Assembly: GCA_000283575.1 (NCBI GenBank)
Contig: AP012044.1
Span: forward strand, 2,914,001-2,978,000
Direction: 5' to 3'
Length of the DNA: 64,000 bases
Origin: Oscillibacter valericigenes Sjm18-20
GTDB taxonomy: Bacteria > Bacillota > Clostridia > Oscillospirales > Oscillospiraceae
The translations under genes were made by a program, and so were the position numbers. Under the pieces are notes generated by a model, which was given only the letters and a program-made list of their open reading frames with translations, did not search any database and had not been told where the DNA came from. Below are positions 26,194-36,240 of the stretch, one piece after another (position 1 is the stretch's first letter; each line of letters begins with the position of its first letter).

Positions 26194-27084
26194 ATGCAAT
26201 CAGAAACTATTCAATATTTTGCTTTAATTTTAGGAGTTTTTGCTTTATCCACTTCAGCTATATTTGTAAAATTAGCTGATGCTCCTTCTTCTGTCACTGC
26301 TTTTTACCGACTTTTCTTTGCAGCATTGATACTCTTACCACTCTTGTTATTCAAAGAAGAACATTGGCAAGCTCTGCTCTCGTTGCCTAAGAAACAGTTG
26401 GGATTAGGACTATTATCAGGGTTATTACTAGCAATACACTATGTTTTATGGTTTGAATCCCTGAACTACACATCTGTCGCAAGTTCAACCGTTATTGTCA
26501 CATTACAGCCACTTTTTTCATTTGTTGGAGAACATTTCTTATTTAAGGAACGTTTCAGTAAGGGAGCAATAGCCAGCTGTTTTGTATCCTTAATTGGTTG
26601 TTTCATCATTGGCTGGGGAGACTTTGAAGTCAGTTATCAAGCTTTATTCGGTGATGTGCTTGCCTTTATAGCCGCTGGTGTCATAACTGCCTATTTTTTT
26701 ATTGGGCGGCACATGCGAAAAAAACTGTCTGTCATACCTTATTCAATATTAGGGTATTCAAGCAGTGCATTTTTTTTAGCGATATATGCGTTTAGCCAGC
26801 ATGTATCTTTCATTGACTATCCTCTATACACATGGAAATCCTTTATCGGATTAGCCTTAATTGCTACGATTTTGGGACAAATGGTTTTTAATTGGCTTCT
26901 TAAATGGTTGAGCGCATCAGCCATATCAATGAGTATTTTAGGTGAAACAGTTGGAACTTGTATCCTTGCTTATTTTATTTTGGGCGAAGTTATCTCATTG
27001 CAACAGGGGGCAGGTATAACAATCACATTAGTTGGACTCGCCTTGTTTTTATTTCACAAAAATAACGTTCGAGCAGAATGCTAA
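26194..27084 (+). CDS. EamA/DMT-family transporter
   Basis: About 296 residues with ten membrane helices in two EamA repeats ('FALSTSAIFVKLADAPSSVT', 'ASSTVIVTLQPLFSFVGE' and in the second half 'ASAISMSILGETVGTCILAY'). A drug/metabolite exporter of unknown substrate. GAGGAGGT at 26173-26180 favours ATG 26194; a GTG at 26179 overlaps the ribosome site. The divergent XRE-cupin gene is its likely regulator. Confidence 0.88.
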   Translation: MQSETIQYFALILGVFALSTSAIFVKLADAPSSVTAFYRLFFAALILLPLLLFKEEHWQALLSLPKKQLGLGLLSGLLLAIHYVLWFESLNYTSVASSTVIVTLQPLFSFVGEHFLFKERFSKGAIASCFVSLIGCFIIGWGDFEVSYQALFGDVLAFIAAGVITAYFFIGRHMRKKLSVIPYSILGYSSSAFFLAIYAFSQHVSFIDYPLYTWKSFIGLALIATILGQMVFNWLLKWLSASAISMSILGETVGTCILAYFILGEVISLQQGAGITITLVGLALFLFHKNNVRAEC

Positions 27085-27196
27085 CTTGGGGAGTTATATG
27101 TGATTATCCCATTTAACAATTAACTTGTGTTCGCTTAACGAAATGATTTATTTACTATTCACGTCATATCATATTTAAAAATTGGAGGTATTTAAA

Positions 27197-27556
27197 ATGA
27201 AGAAAATTAATATTGAAGAAAAACTCAGCCTTTTTAATGAATATTGGAGTCCCAAAATTATAGGTGAAGTTAACGAGTCCTATGTGAAATTAGCCAAACT
27301 GAAAGGTGATTTTATATGGCACACTCATGAAAATGAGGATGAAATGTTTTATGTACTGAAAGGCGTATTAACCATTAAGTTTAGAGAAAAAGATGTACAA
27401 CTCAATGAAGGTGAATGTATTGTAATCCCTAGAGGAATCGAGCATATGCCCGTTGGTAAAGAAGAAGTTCATGTAATGCTTATAGAATCGAAGACTACTT
27501 TAAATACAGGAAATGTTGTAAATGAAAGAACCGTTGAAAACCTAAAGAAAATCTAA
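27197..27556 (+). CDS. Cupin-domain protein
   Basis: 119 residues with a single cupin_2 barrel: 'FIWHTHENEDEMFYVLKG' carries the metal-binding H, H and E, and 'GECIVIPRGIEHMPVGKE' the second motif. The ligand is unknown. Start ATG 27197 with TTGGAGG upstream. It may be co-regulated with the EamA gene but has a 110-nt leader of its own. Confidence 0.88.
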   Translation: MKKINIEEKLSLFNEYWSPKIIGEVNESYVKLAKLKGDFIWHTHENEDEMFYVLKGVLTIKFREKDVQLNEGECIVIPRGIEHMPVGKEEVHVMLIESKTTLNTGNVVNERTVENLKKI

Positions 27557-27581
27557 AACTAAGAGGTTATGTTGCAAACGA

Positions 27582-27620
27582 GAACAAGGCGTATCGCTTT
27601 AGCGGCGGTACGCCTTGTTC
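27582..27620 (+). terminator. Hairpin terminator after the cupin gene
   Basis: GAACAAGGCGTA / TACGCCTTGTTC, a perfect 12-bp stem. The following tract is only weakly T-rich. Confidence 0.55.
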
Positions 27621-28026
27621 GTTCCTCTTCCAAAAGAGCAAAATTCTGTTTTCTGCGATTTTGAGAAATGTCATTTTGGAGGATCCCGGTTGTTCAAACT
27701 CCGAATCAAAAAATTGTCCGTCAGTAAGTACAGAAATTCTCGCTGAAACCAGCCTTATAAGAACCCCAATATGTTTAAAAATGGCCGATTATTGTGCAAT
27801 TAATAAATGGATTTCGACCTCTGTTTTGCCCTGCGATTTTCAGAGAATAGATGCCCATATTTCTATAAACAGAATTCCCAAGGGATACCTTTGGCACACG
27901 GTTTTCATAGGAAAGTATGATATGTTATACTTTCCATGCTTTCGCATGACAGGTATATGGAATTCTGTTTTCCGTTCTGCTCTTTGCCCGATTTTTCGCA
28001 GCAAGCCGTTTTTCTTGATTTAAAAT
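27621..28026. other. Intergenic, no gene recognised
   Basis: About 400 nt. A 120-codon open frame (27661-28023) has no recognisable motif and lacks a good ribosome site. I see short repeated words (GAATTC-TGTTTT variants near 27645, 27875 and 27960) but no convincing element. Confidence 0.4.
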
Positions 28027-31000
28027 TTAGATCAGTCCTGATTTCTGCAGCAACCGCTGTACCATCACGGCGACCTCGGCGCGGGTGATGTCAGCCTTCG
28101 GCGAAATCGTCGCATTGCCGGTACCGGAGGTGATGCCGGTTTTGAGGCAAGCAGCTATGCTGTCTTCCGCATAGTCCGAGGCAGACGCGCCGTCCGTATA
28201 AACCCCAATCAGCGCACTGACATCGCTGTCGGTCAAGGTGACCGTGAGACCAGTAATTTTCATTGCTCTGGCTATCATCGTCATCGCCTGCTCGCGTTTA
28301 ATTGTATCATTCGGACCGAAGTTCCCGTTATCATAACCCTTAATGATGCCATAGGATGCCGCTGTTTTTATGTAGCCGCTGTACCAGTCTGCTGCGGCAA
28401 CGTCGCCGAAGCCGCTCGCGCCGGTTCCCGGCTCAAGCCCTAAAGCCCTTACCATGATGGCGGCAAACTCGGCGCGCGTCATGTTTTTGTCGGGGGCGTA
28501 ATTGTTATTTCCGACGCCGGTCACAACCATTCTGGAGCCCATATTGTTTATCGCGTCCTTCGCCCAGTGGCCGGCCACATCGGAGAACTCCACTGAGTTC
28601 CAGATGACGGAATAGGTGCTGTTCGTCAGGCTGTTAATAACCGCATAATATTTGCCGCCGATAAGCTCGACACGGGTCGGGACATGATGTGTAGTTCCGT
28701 CCGGGTCTACAACAACTCCGGTAGTAATTTTCGTCGGGTCAACACCGTCTGGAATGGCAATTGTTCTTTCCACATAGGCGTTGAAGCTGCTGACGCTCAC
28801 CGTCTGACTGCCGTGTGTGCAGGTGATGGTATAGTCCACCGCCGGAACCATGATTGCGAATCCTCCGTCATGCGCGGCGTTTTCAACGACCTGTGTCATT
28901 GAAGCCGACGGCTCGGAAATACTGACGGTCACCTTAATATCTGAAAGAGATACGTCTATACCGAGTTCTTCAGAAACCGCGTTGATATCTATTTCCGAAG
29001 CGGGCAGTGTATAGCTGCCGGAGTCTGTCTGCACGACCAACGTCGCTTCCTTGTTCTCCATGTTCTTGACCATTTCGCCCGTCAGCACGCCCGCCGCAAC
29101 AGCGGAGCCGCCGGTGACGGGGATAATCACAGTTGCGCCGGAGCCTTCGAATTTAAGGATTTCCTCCAGCTTTTTCGTATCAACTGTAACGGTTGTCTGC
29201 TTCTTCCCATCGGAGTTTGTCGTGGTCTTGGACATGCCCGCCGTCTTAGTTTCGCCGTTGACGATAACCGCCGCGCCGCCGCTTCCGGATGAGGTTGAAC
29301 CGTCGTCGCCGGAGGAAGCTGCTGTAATAGTCGCGCTGACGGTGTTGGAGTAGCAGACAATATCCGCATACACGACAGGAAGCTCAGCAGAACCATGCGC
29401 TCTGACCACCGACGAAATTGTCAGCGCCGCGCGCAGCAGATACGTCTTGCCCGGAGTAAGCGTCACGGTCGCGCCAGTGGAGGTTGTTCCGAGCGCCGCC
29501 GAGGTCGTCGCCGTCGTCCAAGATGCGCCGTTGTCCTCCGAGACCTGGAGGATAAATGATTTCTGGTTCGCGATAAGGCTCATGGCTGAATCAAAGGTCC
29601 CGAAGGTTAAGGTTGCGGAGCTACTTGTTTTACTTTTCAGCGAAATGAAATCGCTGCAATAAGCAGGTGTCCCGTATTCTTTACTGTTGTTTATATCAAT
29701 GAAATAATCGTTTTGGTCCATCACCAACTGAACACCACCCTGCGTGTTCCCCGAAAGGGTGTTCTGGGTGATAAGGGCTTGTCCGATGATATGTGCGTTC
29801 GCGCTGGAGGTCAGCGCTGTGCCGTTCACCGTCGCGACAGCGGGATAGGAAAGTGTATGCCAAGAACCTGACGGGTTGATACCGCACGTGTTATCATGAA
29901 TAGTATTGCCAGTTATCGTCGTAGTTACGGCATAATAAGGCGCTATGCTTATCGCGCTGGATAGGTAGTTGAGGGCAAGTCTGCTATCATAACCGCTCAT
30001 GTTGTTGCCTGTCACTGTGGACGTTCCGCCGTAAAGGTAGACAGCATATTCGTTGCCGTCCGTCTGGTTTTGCCTGTTTTCGTTAGCGGTTCCGGCAAAG
30101 GTATTGTTTGTGATTGCCGCAGCGCCGCCCCGGATTGCAATGGTATTTCTGAACGAGTTAGACGAACCGAAGGTGCAGTTTGTCACGGTTGTTGATACAG
30201 CTTCCGGCTCTGCGTGAACGCCAAAGTTGTTATAGCTGCCGGGTATATTGGAGCTGGCCGGATAAGCGTCGGTCGAAAGATTGGCAAAGAAACCTGTAAT
30301 CACCACGCCGTCAAGAGAGAGCGTTCCGCCGGTCTTTACGTTAAACACCGAGAGTATCCTTGTCGCATCATCGTTAAGCGTCAAGTTCTTCATCGTCAGA
30401 CTGCCGCCGGTTCCGATTTCAAAGAAGACCTTTCCCGTGACATCCGGAACGGCGCCGCTTGTCATTTTAACGAGTGTGCCGTCGATCCCCGTACCTACAT
30501 TAATCGTCGCGCCGTTGCCGTTTATCGTAAGTGTTCTTGTAATCGACGCGCCGTTGTAATCATAGGTTGTGCCAGAAACGAGATTGATCGTTGAGACATA
30601 AGTTGAAGCCATGTAGGTAACGAGCTCGGCTGAATCGTGAGCCGTCACAGTGGACGTTATAGTGTACGCTTCGCTCATAATCGAGCTGTCGTTCATCCCG
30701 GTTTTCACGGCGATGGCCTTGACGGTCACCGGCGCGTCTACCGTGATTGCTCCCGTGTACTGGGTGCTGGATGTTGTCGGGGTGCTGTCATCCGTCGTGT
30801 AGTAAATTGTCGCGCCGGTAGTCGCGCAGGACAGCGTTACGGAGGTTCCGGGCAATACCGCGCCGGTAGCCGTGCTGGCCGTAGGCGCAAGAACCGTTCC
30901 GGCGTTGACAATCTTACCGGTAGTCGTGAAGCTTCCGCTGGCAAGGCTGTAATTATCCTTGGCTACTCCGGCAAGGGCGAGACCTGTCACATTTACCGTT

Positions 31001-33870
31001 TTGCCGCCGCTGACGTTGGCATCTTCATAGGTTGCCGTCGCGCTGGTATAATCCACTGAGACGTCATCGTCGCCGATGACGCCATTAAGGCTCGCGGAGG
31101 AGATGGTCGCGTCCGTCGTCCCGTCATATGTCTTGTCCGAAATCGTCACAGTGGCGACAGTTACAGACTTGGCAGTGATATTTGCCGTGGTCGTTGCACT
31201 CGTCGTACTCAGAATATAGTTATCCTTGTCCGTATCCGCGAGGGTAATCCCAGTCACGTTAACTGTTTTCCCTGTGCCGGCATTGGCATCGTCAGCAAAG
31301 GTGAAGGTCCCGCTTGCCGTGACGGTATCAATGTTTATTACGCCGACGAGGCTGACGGTGCCGTTGCCGTCTGTTGTCCCGTTATACTCCTTGTTTTCAG
31401 CCGCCACGGTGTATGTCAGCGTTGTTGGATGAATTGTCAGCGTCCCGGTATCGGCTGTGTCGAACGTGTAGTTCGTTGCCGCGCCGCCGCTGATGGTAAT
31501 TGTCGCCGTGCCCGCATCGGTCGTTGCATCGGCGGAGCAGCTCGCCGTTGGGGCAGAATAGCCGCCCGCCGTTCCCGCCGTGTCGCCGTTTACAAATCCC
31601 GTCACATCCACCGTGAAAGCTGGATTTGCGTCGCCATAGGTCTTGCTGTCATCGCCGACAGTCGCTGTCAGCGCCGCTTTATTGACAGTCAGCGTACAGC
31701 TTTTTGCGGCTTCCGTGTACGTTGCATCGCCTGCCTTGGTGACGGTAAGTGTCGTCGAGCCGGCCTTTAGGATGGTTACCTCGCCTGTGGATGAGTCAAT
31801 TGTCGCAACCGTTGTATCGCTGGAAGCGTAAGTAACCGCTCCGCCGCCGCTGCCGCCGGTGGCGGCATATGTGAACGCCGCGTCGCCGTAGGTTTTGGTG
31901 ACGTCGTCATATACAAGCGCCGCCTGTGAAGTCTTGTTCGGCCCGAAGGCGTCACTGTACACGGTTTCCGCTGTGGAGCCGCCGTCGGTGTAACTCACCG
32001 CGACACGGACGTATTTGCCCGCTTCGTCGGATGTCACATCATACGTGCTGCTTGTCGAATTTGATGCGATATTCGCCCACCCTGACGAGCCGTCGTCCGA
32101 TACCTGCCACTGATAACTGAACGTCCCAAGTCCGTCCGCGTCGGAAATTCCGCTTGTCGACGCGGTGAGCGTTTCCCCAACAGCCGCCGTGCCCGAAACT
32201 GTCGGCGTCCCTGTTGGATTGTCGTTTACGGCTGTGACGGTGACCTTCACCTGAACCGCCGTATTGGATGCGTCCGTGCCGTCATAAGCCTTGACCGTGA
32301 ACGCGTCCAGATCACCGTTGGCGTTTGCCGCCGGCGTCCAGACAAGGCTCTCGCCAGAAGCAAGCGTTGTCTGTCCAGCCGTCACGGCCGCACTATCCTT
32401 GGTCAGCGTGCCGCTTGAAACAGCTTCAATGCGGAAGCTGATCGGATCACTGTCGCCGTCGGCCGCATCTGACGCCGCAACCAGCCCTGTGTAACTGATT
32501 GTATATGCCGTGTCCTCGGTCGCTCCCGTCAGCGTACCGATAGTCGTCAGCGTGGGAACGTTGTTGACCCCGCTCACCGTGATACCGTTGCCGGTCGCAT
32601 CTGCAGTATCACCGCCTGTGATTGGGCCGTTCCAGTCATCAGCCGCCGCAAGATTATATGTTGTATTGCCCGTTGAACTTGTACCGTTTTTGTTCAAAAT
32701 CTGGTTCACAGCCGCTTTGTCAATGGGGTTCAGCGTGACCGTAAACGAGGTGCCACTGGTAATCTCAATATTGGACGAGGTCAGCGTGTAGGTTTCTCCA
32801 CCTTCACCCGTTAACGTCAGCATTGATACTTCTATATCATTCGTCGCGCCGGACTGTTTTACCATATTCGTGCCGGTCACGGTAAGCACCGCCGTTGCGG
32901 CGTCGTAAGTCGCGGAGGTAATGGTAGGTGTCTGCACATTATAAACTGTAATACCGTTGCCGTTTGTGTCGTCAGAGGTGCTTTGGGTTGTATCCCAGCC
33001 GGCCGCACCGGCAATATTATAGGTTGTCGAGTCCGCTGAGCTTGTGCCATTCTTATTCAGCAAGCCTTCGACATTAAGCTGGTCGGCAGCGTTGAGCGTG
33101 ACGGAAAACTCTGTACCGCTGGTTGCGGTGACGTCGGAACTAGTAAGCGTATAGGTTTTTCCGCCCTCGCCGGTCAGAGTGAGTTTAGAAACGGCGATTG
33201 TATCATCTATAGTCATACCGGTACCAGTGACTGCAAGAACGTTAGTGTTGGCGTCGTAGATGGCACTGGTGAGCGCCGGGCCTGGTGTAGTGATATTGTT
33301 TAGTGCAATATCATCAAAAACCAATGCATAACCATTCTCAGTCTCATCTGCAGTGTCTTCTGTAATACTAAACCAGGTGATTTGCTCAAAGAATGCCGCA
33401 TTTGCATGAGCTGCCACATTGAGTAATGCAGTAGAGTCACCATCAACCGAAAATGTGGCATTTCCCTTGCTTGAGGTCAAAACAATGGTTTCCGTGTCTC
33501 CATCATAGTTTTTCAATTTGAGAGAAATGAGGTCAAACGTTTTCGAGCCTGAAACTGAAAAGCTCAAGCAGCTCTCAAACCCGCCGGTAGTACCAAAATC
33601 CGTAGAAATTGATACCAAACCGGAAAGCGCTTCGCCCGAGGTGTAAGATACTGCATCTACCAATTTATAATCAGTCGCGTTCACAATCAGCGTTTCGCCC
33701 GAGTTTGTTTGCTGCACAGTATGCGTACCAAGACCTGTAACATGGTCCTCAAAATCAAAAGTTGCATTCGTTGCTGCGCTTGCCGTGAGTGTCAGCGCGG
33801 GCATAAGGCTTAACATCATCGCCAGAGTGAGAATGACCGCAATAAATTTCTTTCGTATCATCTTTGCCAT
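28027..33870 (-). CDS. Giant S-layer-homology surface protein with Ig-like, MBG/YDG, CHB_HEX and beta-helix regions
   Basis: 1947 residues. A signal peptide (about 1-33, ending 'TLTASAA') precedes two tandem repeats of about 120 residues near 195-430 ('YDANTNVLAVTGTGM' and 'YDAATAVLTVTGTNM', each with LTLTGEGG.TYTLTSS). Next come cadherin/Ig-like pieces ('DGDSDPISFRIE', 'SDADGLGTFSYQWQVSDDGS'), MBG/YDG repeats ('KTYGDANPAFTVDVTGF', 'NKEYNGTTDGNGTVSLVGV', 'SDKTYDGTTDATISSA'), and a chitobiase C-terminal-like repeat ('ATIYYTTDDSTPTTSSTQY'). A right-handed beta-helix follows, then three SLH repeats in the last 180 residues ('FSDVAGHWAKDAINNM', 'ADWYSGYIKTAASYGIIKGY'). SLH repeats anchor it to cell-wall polymers; the rest is probably adhesive. 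It is monocistronic. Confidence 0.9.
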   Translation of the reverse strand: MAKMIRKKFIAVILTLAMMLSLMPALTLTASAATNATFDFEDHVTGLGTHTVQQTNSGETLIVNATDYKLVDAVSYTSGEALSGLVSISTDFGTTGGFESCLSFSVSGSKTFDLISLKLKNYDGDTETIVLTSSKGNATFSVDGDSTALLNVAAHANAAFFEQITWFSITEDTADETENGYALVFDDIALNNITTPGPALTSAIYDANTNVLAVTGTGMTIDDTIAVSKLTLTGEGGKTYTLTSSDVTATSGTEFSVTLNAADQLNVEGLLNKNGTSSADSTTYNIAGAAGWDTTQSTSDDTNGNGITVYNVQTPTITSATYDAATAVLTVTGTNMVKQSGATNDIEVSMLTLTGEGGETYTLTSSNIEITSGTSFTVTLNPIDKAAVNQILNKNGTSSTGNTTYNLAAADDWNGPITGGDTADATGNGITVSGVNNVPTLTTIGTLTGATEDTAYTISYTGLVAASDAADGDSDPISFRIEAVSSGTLTKDSAAVTAGQTTLASGESLVWTPAANANGDLDAFTVKAYDGTDASNTAVQVKVTVTAVNDNPTGTPTVSGTAAVGETLTASTSGISDADGLGTFSYQWQVSDDGSSGWANIASNSTSSTYDVTSDEAGKYVRVAVSYTDGGSTAETVYSDAFGPNKTSQAALVYDDVTKTYGDAAFTYAATGGSGGGAVTYASSDTTVATIDSSTGEVTILKAGSTTLTVTKAGDATYTEAAKSCTLTVNKAALTATVGDDSKTYGDANPAFTVDVTGFVNGDTAGTAGGYSAPTASCSADATTDAGTATITISGGAATNYTFDTADTGTLTIHPTTLTYTVAAENKEYNGTTDGNGTVSLVGVINIDTVTASGTFTFADDANAGTGKTVNVTGITLADTDKDNYILSTTSATTTANITAKSVTVATVTISDKTYDGTTDATISSASLNGVIGDDDVSVDYTSATATYEDANVSGGKTVNVTGLALAGVAKDNYSLASGSFTTTGKIVNAGTVLAPTASTATGAVLPGTSVTLSCATTGATIYYTTDDSTPTTSSTQYTGAITVDAPVTVKAIAVKTGMNDSSIMSEAYTITSTVTAHDSAELVTYMASTYVSTINLVSGTTYDYNGASITRTLTINGNGATINVGTGIDGTLVKMTSGAVPDVTGKVFFEIGTGGSLTMKNLTLNDDATRILSVFNVKTGGTLSLDGVVITGFFANLSTDAYPASSNIPGSYNNFGVHAEPEAVSTTVTNCTFGSSNSFRNTIAIRGGAAAITNNTFAGTANENRQNQTDGNEYAVYLYGGTSTVTGNNMSGYDSRLALNYLSSAISIAPYYAVTTTITGNTIHDNTCGINPSGSWHTLSYPAVATVNGTALTSSANAHIIGQALITQNTLSGNTQGGVQLVMDQNDYFIDINNSKEYGTPAYCSDFISLKSKTSSSATLTFGTFDSAMSLIANQKSFILQVSEDNGASWTTATTSAALGTTSTGATVTLTPGKTYLLRAALTISSVVRAHGSAELPVVYADIVCYSNTVSATITAASSGDDGSTSSGSGGAAVIVNGETKTAGMSKTTTNSDGKKQTTVTVDTKKLEEILKFEGSGATVIIPVTGGSAVAAGVLTGEMVKNMENKEATLVVQTDSGSYTLPASEIDINAVSEELGIDVSLSDIKVTVSISEPSASMTQVVENAAHDGGFAIMVPAVDYTITCTHGSQTVSVSSFNAYVERTIAIPDGVDPTKITTGVVVDPDGTTHHVPTRVELIGGKYYAVINSLTNSTYSVIWNSVEFSDVAGHWAKDAINNMGSRMVVTGVGNNNYAPDKNMTRAEFAAIMVRALGLEPGTGASGFGDVAAADWYSGYIKTAASYGIIKGYDNGNFGPNDTIKREQAMTMIARAMKITGLTVTLTDSDVSALIGVYTDGASASDYAEDSIAACLKTGITSGTGNATISPKADITRAEVAVMVQRLLQKSGLI

Positions 33871-33944
33871 TTCGTATTCTCCTCAAATATCATGAAATAT
33901 CTTTTTCTTATTCATCTTTGTCCGCCAAAGTATCCGCCTTAATT

Positions 33945-34136
33945 ACCACCGGAAATCTTGAGTACGTCTCGCAGCTTAAACCGCCCTGGCTGTCTTTTGT
34001 CCTCAATATAATAATAACGCAGCTCGCTCAGCAGGGAACCGGCGTGTTTAAGCTGCGTGTTAATGAATTGAATGAGCTCTCCCTCGGCTCAGCATCACCA
34101 AAAAGAAATGCTGCATCAGAAATGGGGAGCGTATGA
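33945..34136 (+). pseudogene. Possible type I restriction HsdS C-terminal fragment
   Basis: One plus frame reads 'LAQQGTGVFKLRVNELNELS' then 'LGSASPKRNAASE', resembling the QGTG ... L..L..P.P...Q..I conserved end of specificity subunits. There is no start and no partner hsdM/hsdR. The 33871-34500 stretch otherwise holds no gene I can support. Confidence 0.35.
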
Positions 34137-34164
34137 CGAAGTCCGATTGCTATGGGGCAAGCAA

Positions 34165-34275
34165 TCATCCGCACGGGTTCTCACGGCCCTCATCCGTAAT
34201 CGCATACAACTTTCTGCTCGGCCTCGCGTCCTGCTCAAACCCGATTCGTTGACAGGTATCCCAATATCCCGTTCT
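34165..34275 (-). pseudogene. PadR-like winged-helix fragment
   Basis: A minus frame reads 'GYWDTCQRIGFEQDARPS' then 'RKLYAITDEGRE' and stops. The RPxRKLYxITxEGR wing is typical of PadR regulators. Everything before and after is missing. Confidence 0.4.
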
Positions 34276-34936
34276 CAAGCGACAAAATATACCTGTTTTC
34301 AGCATAATCTATCTAAGGCTTATAATATAGAAGTAAGGATAATCTGTCAATCTGTCAAGGTACTGTTTCTGAACAATCCTTACTTTTATCGCTGTTTCAG
34401 GCCGCCATCCGTAGTAGCAGCAGGGCTGTGGAAATGTGGTGAAGTCACAGACTTTTCCATATCTCCATAGCCTTTTTACGTCTGCCCGGTCTCCCATTTC
34501 CTGTGCCGGGAAAGCTTCACGTTCATTACATTTCGGCAGGAAACGGAGCCGTAGACGGAGCGTGGATCAGCGGCGATGAAGGCTTTCCGCAGCGCTTGCA
34601 CAGGTGGACGCGCCGTGCCTCATCCCACGCATTTCTCTCGCCCGTGCCGCTTTTGCCGGAGTGTATAGACACGACACGGAGGCAAAAGCGGGGAGGCTTC
34701 CGCAGAAGCCGCATACCCCCTCGGAGCGCCCACGACATGTCTGCAGCCGCTATCCCGACATTTTCAGCCCTATGCGCTGGCTGAAGGCGGATTCATACTG
34801 CTCAGCAGACAAATGTTATCCCGACTTTTCCACCCAAAAACCGCTCAATACATCGCTTTCTTTATGCCTATCAAAATAACATTTTTGTAGGGATGACCAA
34901 GAGTATTCGGAATTCCGGATACCTTTTGCAAGCAGG
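34276..34936. other. Degenerate region, zinc-ribbon remnant
   Basis: No intact gene. On the minus strand near 34545-34620 two frames together read 'VHLCKRCGK' and 'AFIAADPRSVYGSVSCRN', a CxxC...C zinc-ribbon end like those of DUF6076-type proteins on Tn1549-like elements, split by a frameshift. The rest shows nothing I recognise. Confidence 0.35.
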
Positions 34937-35103
34937 GCGAGTGTTTATACAAACTCGCAGGACAGGCGGTTTCACTTCCGTGAAGCCGCCTGTCGCTTGT
35001 CGGGGGAAGCATCCCCTGACCCCTTTGAGCGCACAATTTATTGTGCGGCTACGCGTTCTGCGAACGCTTATAGGACATGACAATTTACTGCCGGTCATGT
35101 CCT
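34937..35103 (+). other. Cluster of six hairpins resembling a mobilisation (oriT-like) region
   Basis: Within 170 bp: GCGAGT/ACTCGC (34937-34959), GACAGGCGG.TTCAC with its complement (34961-34994), GGGG/CCCC (35002-35016), CACAAT/ATTGTG (35032-35045), GCGTTC/GAACGC (35053-35067) and AGGACATGAC/GTCATGTCCT followed by a T run (35072-35103). Such arrays precede mobilisation genes in clostridial integrative elements. No mobilisation gene follows here, so it is probably a leftover. The last hairpin also looks like a terminator. Confidence 0.4.
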
Positions 35104-35189
35104 TTTTCTATATCCGTTTTGCGTTCATGAGTGCCGAGAATATAATCTCCACTCGACTGCCGCCGCTTTTTCCCTTTTTTGCGACAATC

Positions 35190-36050
35190 TATTTATCAAT
35201 ACGCTCTTTTAACTCAGCGACGTGAGAGATAATGCCAACAAGCAAACTGCTGTCTGCCAGTCCATTAAGAACCTTCAATGCTTGAGAGAGGGTATCCTGA
35301 TCTAACGAATCAAACCCTTCGTCTACAAACATGGTATTCAACCTGATTCCTCAGGAAGCAGACTGAATTTCATCGGATAGACCGAGGGACAAGGACAAGG
35401 ATGCCATAAAGGATACCCCACCAGAAAGGGTCTTAACACTTCGTTCCGAAGCGTTATAGTTGTCAAGGACATCAAGTTCAAGCCCGCTTTGACTTCTTTG
35501 ATTGCTTGCATCTGCGGCACGTTTTAATTCGTACTGCCCACTCGACATGATCACCAAACGCACATTTCCCCTTCGGATAATGCGTTCAAAATAAGAAGCC
35601 TGCACAAAGGTTTCCAGCATTATTTTTCTTTACCCGAAAGTTGACCATCCGCAGTATCAGAGAGAGCTTTAGCCCATTTAAGGCGTTCTTCAACAGTAGT
35701 TACTTCTTTCAAGCGTTCGTCGATACGCTCTTTAATACCAGCGTTTGTAGACAATTGAGAAGCAATGTCAGTTATCCTATCTGTGCGTTCTTTCTTTTTT
35801 TTCGAAAGCTCTATTTTTTGCTCCGAGAGTTTAACAGTATCTATTGCCTCGACACCTTCCAATTGCCTGGTTAGTGTTTGTATTTGTGCTTCAAGACCGC
35901 TGATCTGCGCCCTGTGCTTGTCAAGGGTTTCTTTTGTAGCTGAAATGTCGGTTTCAAGCTGTTTTTTCTTATCCGTAAGCAGATGTATGTTTGCTTCTGC
36001 TTCTATCTTTGTCGCGAAAGTTTTGCGTGGATACAAGACCATTTATCTCT
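35190..36050 (-). pseudogene. sbcC: SbcC exonuclease subunit, C-terminal fragment with two lesions
   Basis: The coiled coil ('LTDKKKQLETDISATKETLD') and C-terminal ATPase lobe of the SMC-like nuclease SbcC are recognisable: 'ASYFERIIRRGN', signature 'KTLSGGVSFMASLSLSLGL' (E of LSGGES changed to V), Walker B 'MFVDEGFDSLDQ', and 'VGIISHVAELKERID' at the end. It is broken three ways. The N-terminal half including Walker A is missing beyond 36050, close to dispersed repeat D. A one-base deletion in an A run near 35625 separates '...SGKEK' from 'IMLETFVQ'. A TGA lies in frame before 'GIRLNTMFVDEG' (about 35350). Confidence 0.8.
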
Positions 36051-36077
36051 GCTGATATGGTTGCGATAGCAGTTTCG

Positions 36078-36126
36078 CTTTTTACAGCTCCGCAGATTTT
36101 GAACTCAAGCTGCAGGTTGGAGCTGG
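36078..36126 (+). repeat. Dispersed repeat copy D (tail type 2)
   Basis: CTTTTTACAGCTCCGCAGAT then TTTGAACTCAAGCTGCAGGT. The tail matches copy F. It lies about 30 nt beyond the point where sbcC is cut off. Confidence 0.65.
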
Positions 36127-36240
36127 CCATAAAGCTTGCCGGTATCGGCAAGCTTTACCGCTTTTGCTGCAATACCAATGTTGTATTTATGCCGATAGCA
36201 GGCTATACTATAGCTAAGAAACCTATAGGGGTGAATGCGT

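Noticed and set aside
27661..28023. 120-codon open frame after the cupin gene
   Set aside because: No motif, no ribosome binding site and an odd composition; treated as intergenic.
29051..32791. Many plus-strand open frames of 60-140 codons inside the SLH gene
   Set aside because: They are antisense shadows of a strongly biased, repetitive coding sequence.
30000..33000. CRISPR-like array from the regular repeats in the SLH gene
   Set aside because: The repeats are coding, of unequal length and about 80-360 nt apart; no direct repeat of 23-47 nt with uniform spacers is present in the window.
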